NCBI GenBank assembly: GCA_049790855.1
Contig: JBAQZJ010000387.1
Span: forward strand, 1 to 9,774
Source of the DNA: JACCRE01 sp049790855
GTDB taxonomy: Bacteria; Planctomycetota; Planctomycetia; Planctomycetales; Planctomycetaceae
Direction of reading: 5' to 3'
Length of the DNA: 9,774 bases
Within the stretch, counting starts at the first letter, position 1; each line of letters opens with the position of its first letter. Below the pieces are notes generated by a model. The model saw only the letters and a list, made by a program, of their open reading frames with translations. It was not told where the DNA came from and did not search any database. Position numbers and translations under genes: made by a program. Below, piece after piece: positions 5,790 to 9,774 of this stretch.

Positions 5790-6565
5790 GCTGTTTGCGT
5801 CGACCGTTGTTTCTCCAGGTACTTGCCGAAGCCTTCGTCGCCGAGCCAGTAGTTGACCATCTTGTCGACGCCGTTGGCGGTGATCGTCGCCCCGGCGAGG
5901 CCGTCGATCTGGTGCGGGGCGTTCGGGTTCGATCCGTCGACGTTGCCTTTGATGACGTTAATGGCCGGCTGACCGTCCTCGTAGGCGATCTTGCCCTTCC
6001 ATTCCTGCTTCCAGAACGGGTTGTCGACCTCTCCGCCGAGGCCCGGCGTCTCGCCGTGCTCGTAATAATTGATGCCGCGGACGGTCGTCAGGTCAGGCTC
6101 CAGCGCGAGAAAGCCGTACATCGTCGACCAGAGGCCGTTGCCGAAGATCGGCAGGACCACGGTGTCGAGTTGGCCGTCTTTGCTGATGTAATAGACCGGG
6201 TAATAACGGGCGCGGTTCCGGACGCCGATCGGGCTCGACGGCAGCGCGACGTCGAGGTTCGTCGACGAGCGGGGGTCGTAGTCGGCTCCGTCGGGCAGCG
6301 ATTCGGCGGGCACCTCGGTGTCGGTTTCCAGGTCGATCCAGCGGGTCTCGACGTTCTTTTCGAACTCGGCGTCGACCGTTTTGCTGTCGAGTTTCTCCGG
6401 GTCGTAATTGCCGGTGGCCACCAGCACGTTCCGCTTCTGGTCGCGGCGCTTGTTTTCGTCCTGGCGCTCTTTCAGCCCGACGGCGGCGAGCGATACGCCG
6501 ATGGCGCAGACGAGGCACAGCAGGATCGAGACCCGCAGGATGTTGCCGATAGAGTCACGCGACAT
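5762..6565 (-). CDS. nqrC: Na+-NQR subunit C, covalent FMN subunit
   Basis: NqrC carries a covalently bound FMN and transfers electrons to NqrB. The 267 residues start with one membrane helix (about 8-30, NILRVSILLCLVCAIGVSLA) and continue as an extracytoplasmic domain. The flavinylation motif is DGLAGATITANGV (221-233), placing FMN on Thr227. The position usually Ser or Thr in the ApbE target motif is Ala224. GETPGLGGEVDNPFW (171-185) is a conserved FMN-domain element. The start ATG lies inside nqrB (11-base overlap), with GGAGG ten bases upstream that is also nqrB coding sequence. The C-terminal tail SRESRVES lies past the family sequence and is encoded by the intergenic GAGTCGAGAG repeat, so it is probably recent and dispensable. 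Confidence 0.96.
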   Translation of the reverse strand: MSRDSIGNILRVSILLCLVCAIGVSLAAVGLKERQDENKRRDQKRNVLVATGNYDPEKLDSKTVDAEFEKNVETRWIDLETDTEVPAESLPDGADYDPRSSTNLDVALPSSPIGVRNRARYYPVYYISKDGQLDTVVLPIFGNGLWSTMYGFLALEPDLTTVRGINYYEHGETPGLGGEVDNPFWKQEWKGKIAYEDGQPAINVIKGNVDGSNPNAPHQIDGLAGATITANGVDKMVNYWLGDEGFGKYLEKQRSTQTASRESRVES

Positions 6566-7904
6566 TGCGGGCGAGCCTCCGCTTGATGTTGGCCTGCACG
6601 ACGAAGTAGTCGATCAGCGGGGCGAAGGTGTTTCCGAACAGAATCGCCAGCATGATGCCTTCCGGAAACGCCGGGTTGATCGCACGAATGAGAATCGTCA
6701 TGAACCCGATCAGAATGCCGTACCACCACATGCCCGTGCGGGTCATCGACGCGGACACCGGATCGGTCGCCATGTAGACCGTGCCGAAGGCGAAGCCGCC
6801 GACGACGAGGTGCCACCACGGCGGGAGCAGCCACATCGCGTTGTCGCTGTAGCCGGCCCTCGCACAAAAATACAGGACCGTCGAGAACCCGACGAGGCCG
6901 ATCGTGCAGCCGACCATGATTCGCCACGAGCCGATGCCGATGGCGATCAGGATCGCGGCGCCGATCAGGCAGGCGAGCACGCTGGTTTCGCCCATCGAGC
7001 CTTCGATCGTGCCGAGAAAGGCGTCCCACCACGAGACCGGCACCATGTCGAGCGTCGCGCCGGGGTTGTTGATCGTCGTCAGCGTCGTCGCCGACGAATA
7101 GCCGTCGGCGACTTCGGGCACCGCCGTGGCGGCGTTCCAGACCTTGTCGCCGATGAGCTGTCCCGGATAGGCGAAGTACAGGAAGGCCCGCGCCGTCAGT
7201 GCCGGGTTGAGGAAGTTGCGTCCCGTTCCGCCGAAGACCTCTTTACCGACCACGACGCCGAACGCGATGCCCAACGCGACCTGCCAGAGCGGCATCGTCG
7301 GCGGCAGCGTCAGCGGGAAGAGCATGCCGGTGACGAGGAAGCCTTCGTTGATCTCGTGCCCCCGGACGATGCTGAAGATCGCCTCGCACGTTCCGCCGAC
7401 GATCATCGTCACCAGGTAGATCGGCAGGAACCACAGCGCCCCGTGCAGCACGTTCGACAGGAACCCGTCGGGATCGACGCCGGTCGTCGCGTCGAGCACC
7501 GCCCCCCTCCAGCCGACCTGACGGGCGAACAGCTGCGCCTCTGCCGTCGAGATGCCGGTCTTGGAGTCGAGCTTGGACTGGAGATCCTCCGGCAGCACCC
7601 CTTTTTCTCCCGAGGGGTCGGCGGCGTAAACGCCCTGCTGCGCCTGGTCGACGAGCACGCGGTTGGCCTGATAGCCGGTGTTCCACAGCGCCATGAAGAT
7701 CGTCGGCACGAGAGCGACGATCACCAGCGACATGATCCGCTTGAGGTCCATGCCGTCGCGGACGTGGCTCGGCCCCTGCGTCACCTCGGCGGGCGTGTAG
7801 AGGAACGTATCGAGCGCCTCGTAGACCGGATAGAGCTTCTGCAGCCGTCCACCTTCGTGGAACAGCGGCTCGGCTTTGTCGAGAGCGCGGCGAAGGGGAT
7901 TCAT
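6555..7904 (-). CDS. nqrB: Na+-NQR subunit B, covalent FMN / sodium-channel subunit
   Basis: NqrB is the large membrane subunit that binds FMN and riboflavin, lines the sodium path and contributes to quinone reduction. The 449 residues contain family signatures: SHVRDGMDLKRIM (46-58), GHEINEGFLVTGMLFPLTLP (182-201), FGGTGRNFLNPALTARAF (224-241), MATDPVSAS (378-386), NPAFPEGIMLAILFGN (410-425) and the terminal NIKRRLAR. The flavinylation motif DGYSSAT (267-273) puts FMN on Thr273; Vibrio has DGFSGAT. It is about 35 residues longer than Vibrio NqrB, mainly from a hydrophilic loop at about 80-148 after the first helix. It overlaps nqrC by 11 bases. The 133-base gap behind nqrA holds a TGGTCTGG-type hairpin, and no Shine-Dalgarno precedes the ATG. 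Confidence 0.97.
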   Translation of the reverse strand: MNPLRRALDKAEPLFHEGGRLQKLYPVYEALDTFLYTPAEVTQGPSHVRDGMDLKRIMSLVIVALVPTIFMALWNTGYQANRVLVDQAQQGVYAADPSGEKGVLPEDLQSKLDSKTGISTAEAQLFARQVGWRGAVLDATTGVDPDGFLSNVLHGALWFLPIYLVTMIVGGTCEAIFSIVRGHEINEGFLVTGMLFPLTLPPTMPLWQVALGIAFGVVVGKEVFGGTGRNFLNPALTARAFLYFAYPGQLIGDKVWNAATAVPEVADGYSSATTLTTINNPGATLDMVPVSWWDAFLGTIEGSMGETSVLACLIGAAILIAIGIGSWRIMVGCTIGLVGFSTVLYFCARAGYSDNAMWLLPPWWHLVVGGFAFGTVYMATDPVSASMTRTGMWWYGILIGFMTILIRAINPAFPEGIMLAILFGNTFAPLIDYFVVQANIKRRLARNVA

Positions 7905-7936
7905 GGGGCGCGGTGGTGTCTGGTGGTCTGGTGGTC

Positions 7937-8031
7937 TGGTGTCTGAGTGTCAGGTCGTCTGGTATTCGCCGGTCCGATGCCTTCCTCGCCGATCGTTCAC
8001 CAGACGACCAGACACAAGGCACCAGACACCA
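7937..8031. repeat. TGGTCTGG-type repeats forming a two-part hairpin (nqrA-nqrB gap)
   Basis: GGTCGTCTGGT (7953-7963) pairs perfectly with ACCAGACGACC (7999-8009), and outside it TGGTGTCTG (7937-7945) pairs perfectly with CAGACACCA (8023-8031). The loop is 35 bases. Direct TGGTCTGG repeats continue on the left to about 7911. The structure fills nearly the whole gap and ends a few bases before the nqrA stop. Confidence 0.75.
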
Positions 8032-8037
8032 CTCTCC

Positions 8038-9426
8038 TCACCCTTCCTTTTCGATCTGGATCAGCCTCTGGCGGAGCAGCGGTCCCCACGAAGTCTTGCC
8101 CGGATCGACGAACGTGCATAGGGCGAGATCCTCTTCCTCCAGTTCCAGGGCGCCGAGTTGCTGCGCCATTTCGGTGTCGCCGGTGACGAGGCTTCGCAGC
8201 AGGAACGTCGGCAGCATGTCGAGCGGCACGACGTCTTCGTACGCGCCGATCGGAACCATGCTGCGGGGGCTGCCGCCGGTCGTCGTCGTGAAGTTGAACG
8301 GCCGGCCCGGCGACAGGGCCGAGGCGAAAACCCGCCGGATGCTGAACTTGTCGAAGCCGGGCTTCTGCCAGCCGAGGAACTCGCGCCGGTCGCCCTCTTT
8401 GATCGCCGATACCTGCGAATGATAGCGGCCGAGATACGCCCGCTGTCCCTTCGACCAGCGTCCCGACAGCACCGACCCCGAGATCACCCGGTTGCCGCCT
8501 TCGGCCAGTTCGCCCGCGGTCAGCTCGTCGAGACTCGCGCCCAGCGGGGTGCGGATCAGCCGGGGGTTCTTCACGACCGGCCCGGCGAGCGAGACGATGC
8601 GGTCGGTCGACAGGACGCCCGTCGCGAAGAACGAGCCGATCGCGATCACGTCCTGATAGTTGACGTACCAGACGGTCTTTTTCTCGCTGACCGGGTCGAC
8701 GAAATGGATGTGCGTGCCCGGCAGCCCTGCCGGGTGCGGTCCGGTGAACTCGCGGACGTCGACGCCCTCCAGATCGCCGCCGGGCAGGTTCGCATTCTCG
8801 TCGCAGCAGAGTCGCACCGGCCCGTCCGTCAGTTGCTTCAGCACCTGCAGACCGTAAACGAACTCGTCGCCCCGCTGTTTGATGATCGATTTCGGGTCGG
8901 CGGCGAGCGGGTTCGTATCCATCGCCGTCACGAAGATCGACCGCGGCGCCGAATTCGGCGAGGGCACCTTGCCGTAAGGCCGCGCCCGCAAGGCCGTCCA
9001 CAACCCGCCGGCAAGCAGGTGCTCGCGGACGGCGTCGCGACCGAGGCCGGTCAGCTCGCGGTCGCCGAACGACCGGAACGGAACCTGCTCGCCGCCGTCG
9101 ACTTCGACCACCATCGAAAGGAAGCGCCGCTTCTCGCCGCGATGAATCGCCGCGACCTTGCCGGCCGCCGGCGACGTGAACCGCACGCCCGGAGTCTTCT
9201 TGTCGCTGAAGAGCAACTGGCCGACCTTGACGGCGTCGCCCTCGTTGACCTCCATCGTCGGCTTCATGCCGATGGAATCGTCGGCGACCAGCCCGACGAA
9301 GCGGACCGGCTTGTCGTCGATCGCGTCTTGCCGGGGGACGCCCGCGATCGGCAGATCGAGACCGTTGCGAATCCGGAACACCCGGCCGTTTTCGACGGAC
9401 GAGCGGATGGCGTTGATCGGAGGCAT
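8038..9426 (-). CDS. nqrA: Na+-NQR subunit A
   Basis: NqrA is the peripheral cytoplasmic subunit, implicated in quinone binding, and is the first gene of the operon. With the ATG at 9426 it has 462 residues against about 446 in Vibrio. The N-terminal RIRNGLDLPIAG (18-29) matches the family's opening IKKGLDLPIAG; a lipoyl-like region follows with GMKPTMEVNEGDAV, FSDKKTPGVRFTSPAAGKV (73-91) and GLWTALRARPYGKVP (141-155). HPAGLPGTHIHF (231-242) is also characteristic. The start is uncertain: the frame stays open to an ATG at 9642, but homologues do not extend that far. A GTG at 9381 would align exactly with the Vibrio N-terminus. None of the three has a clear Shine-Dalgarno sequence. A GC-rich nested hairpin ends about 15 bases before the chosen ATG. 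Confidence 0.96.
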   Translation of the reverse strand: MPPINAIRSSVENGRVFRIRNGLDLPIAGVPRQDAIDDKPVRFVGLVADDSIGMKPTMEVNEGDAVKVGQLLFSDKKTPGVRFTSPAAGKVAAIHRGEKRRFLSMVVEVDGGEQVPFRSFGDRELTGLGRDAVREHLLAGGLWTALRARPYGKVPSPNSAPRSIFVTAMDTNPLAADPKSIIKQRGDEFVYGLQVLKQLTDGPVRLCCDENANLPGGDLEGVDVREFTGPHPAGLPGTHIHFVDPVSEKKTVWYVNYQDVIAIGSFFATGVLSTDRIVSLAGPVVKNPRLIRTPLGASLDELTAGELAEGGNRVISGSVLSGRWSKGQRAYLGRYHSQVSAIKEGDRREFLGWQKPGFDKFSIRRVFASALSPGRPFNFTTTTGGSPRSMVPIGAYEDVVPLDMLPTFLLRSLVTGDTEMAQQLGALELEEEDLALCTFVDPGKTSWGPLLRQRLIQIEKEG

Positions 9427-9441
9427 GGCACGTCGCGAGAG

Positions 9442-9492
9442 GAGGCCGAACCTGCACGGCCGGGAAGGCCGCACGGCGGCCCTCCTGGCCTC
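9442..9492 (-). other. Nested GC-rich stem-loop in the nqrA leader
   Basis: GAGGCC (9442-9447) pairs with GGCCTC (9487-9492), and inside it GGAAGGCCG (9463-9471) pairs with CGGCCCTCC (9477-9485) with one mismatch and a five-base loop. In the transcript this lies about 15 bases before the chosen nqrA ATG. It could affect translation or mRNA stability; no U-tract follows, so it is not a standard terminator. Confidence 0.45.
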
Positions 9493-9662
9493 TTTCGATT
9501 CCGACGACGATTCCTTGTCGGTGCGGTCCGGGGTGCCGCCGATCGAACTGCCCGGCGTCACGGTCGAACAGCCGTCGCATTGTGGCCCCAAACGGAATGA
9601 TACGCAAAGCCGTTCGCGACGCGCGGCAGATCGCTGCGACAAGATGACGCAGTGATCCGGAG

Positions 9663-9686
9663 GGCGAGCCGCGGGCGTCGGCCCGC
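9663..9686 (-). repeat. REP-like hairpin (copy D), variant stem
   Basis: On the minus strand GCGGGC-CGAC-GCCCGC is a perfect six-base stem followed by GGCTCGCC, matching the layout of copies A and B. Relative to copy A the stem A-T pair is replaced by G-C on both sides, while the loop keeps GAC. It is about 240 bases upstream of the nqrA start. Confidence 0.6.
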
Positions 9687-9774
9687 AGGGTCAGGTGGAA
9701 TGGGAATCCCAGTGCAGGATCCTCGCGATCACACACAAGCCTGACCGACGGCACCACCAACAAGGAAACGTCAT

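Larger units (their letters stand above)
9427..9774 (-). promoter_or_regulatory. Upstream region of the nqr operon (leader/promoter region)
   Basis: These 348 bases contain no gene I can support. On the minus strand TATCAT (9602-9597) could be a -10 element, but no good -35 lies at the right distance, so no promoter is claimed. A repeat hairpin (9663-9686) and a nested stem-loop (9442-9492) are the visible structures. I recognise no riboswitch. At the right edge the plus strand reads AAGGAAACGTCAT, which would be a Shine-Dalgarno and start codon if the next base is G. Confidence 0.45.

Noticed and set aside
6408..7946. 512-codon plus-strand open frame opposite nqrB and nqrC
   Set aside because: Composition is Arg/Asp/His-rich noise with no motifs; both real genes on the other strand are complete.
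8158..9600. 480-codon plus-strand open frame opposite nqrA
   Set aside because: Shadow of nqrA with no family features.
9427..9642. 72-residue N-terminal extension of NqrA from the ATG at 9642
   Set aside because: Family members begin near the RIRNGLDLPIAG segment; the extension is low-complexity and passes through the leader hairpin.
7997..9763. 588-codon minus-strand frame overlapping all of nqrA
   Set aside because: Out of frame with nqrA, highly Arg-rich, TTG start and no domains; open because of GC-rich codon bias.
9427..9774. FMN or sodium riboswitch in the nqrA leader
   Set aside because: I could not identify conserved riboswitch core sequences; only simple hairpins are visible. A covariance-model scan would settle it.

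Overview
This window holds a complete sodium-pumping NADH:quinone oxidoreductase (Na+-NQR) operon with its maturation genes, all on the minus strand. Read in transcription order (right to left) the genes are nqrA, nqrB, nqrC, nqrD, nqrE, nqrF, then apbE (the FMN transferase that flavinylates NqrB and NqrC) and nqrM (a small Cys-rich membrane maturation factor). Beyond nqrM, on the same strand, come a small lipoprotein that looks like a single-lobe family-3 solute-binding protein and, overlapping it by ATGA, the 5' part of a cation diffusion facilitator (CDF) transporter that runs off the left edge. The sequence is GC-rich, few genes have a clear Shine-Dalgarno sequence, and the gaps are full of hairpin-forming repeats. 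I judge it to be chromosomal DNA of a GC-rich bacterium, most likely a planctomycete. That is an inference from protein style and repeats, not a proof.

Layout: 9427-9774 is the leader upstream of nqrA, with a nested GC hairpin just before the start and a repeat hairpin further up. Positions 2732-9426 encode the six NQR subunits. NqrA-F together move electrons from NADH through FAD and 2Fe-2S (NqrF), an Fe centre held by NqrD/E, covalent FMN on NqrC and NqrB, and finally to quinone, pumping Na+ outward. Positions 1173-2510 carry the assembly genes apbE and nqrM. Positions 1-1000 carry the lipoprotein/CDF pair, possibly a separate transcription unit.

The core enzyme is ordinary in gene order and motifs. 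The unusual material is (1) hairpin-forming repeats in almost every intercistronic gap, of at least three sequence families, one of which includes the nqrC stop codon and C-terminal codons; (2) a REP-like hairpin family with a conserved GAC in the loop, compensatory stem changes, and one copy translated inside the apbE signal peptide; (3) a 15-bp in-frame tandem repeat that has expanded a loop of NqrE; (4) a one-lobe solute-binding-like lipoprotein translationally coupled to a CDF transporter with a non-canonical TM2 metal-site sequence. I see no mobile element, CRISPR array, RNA gene or defence system.
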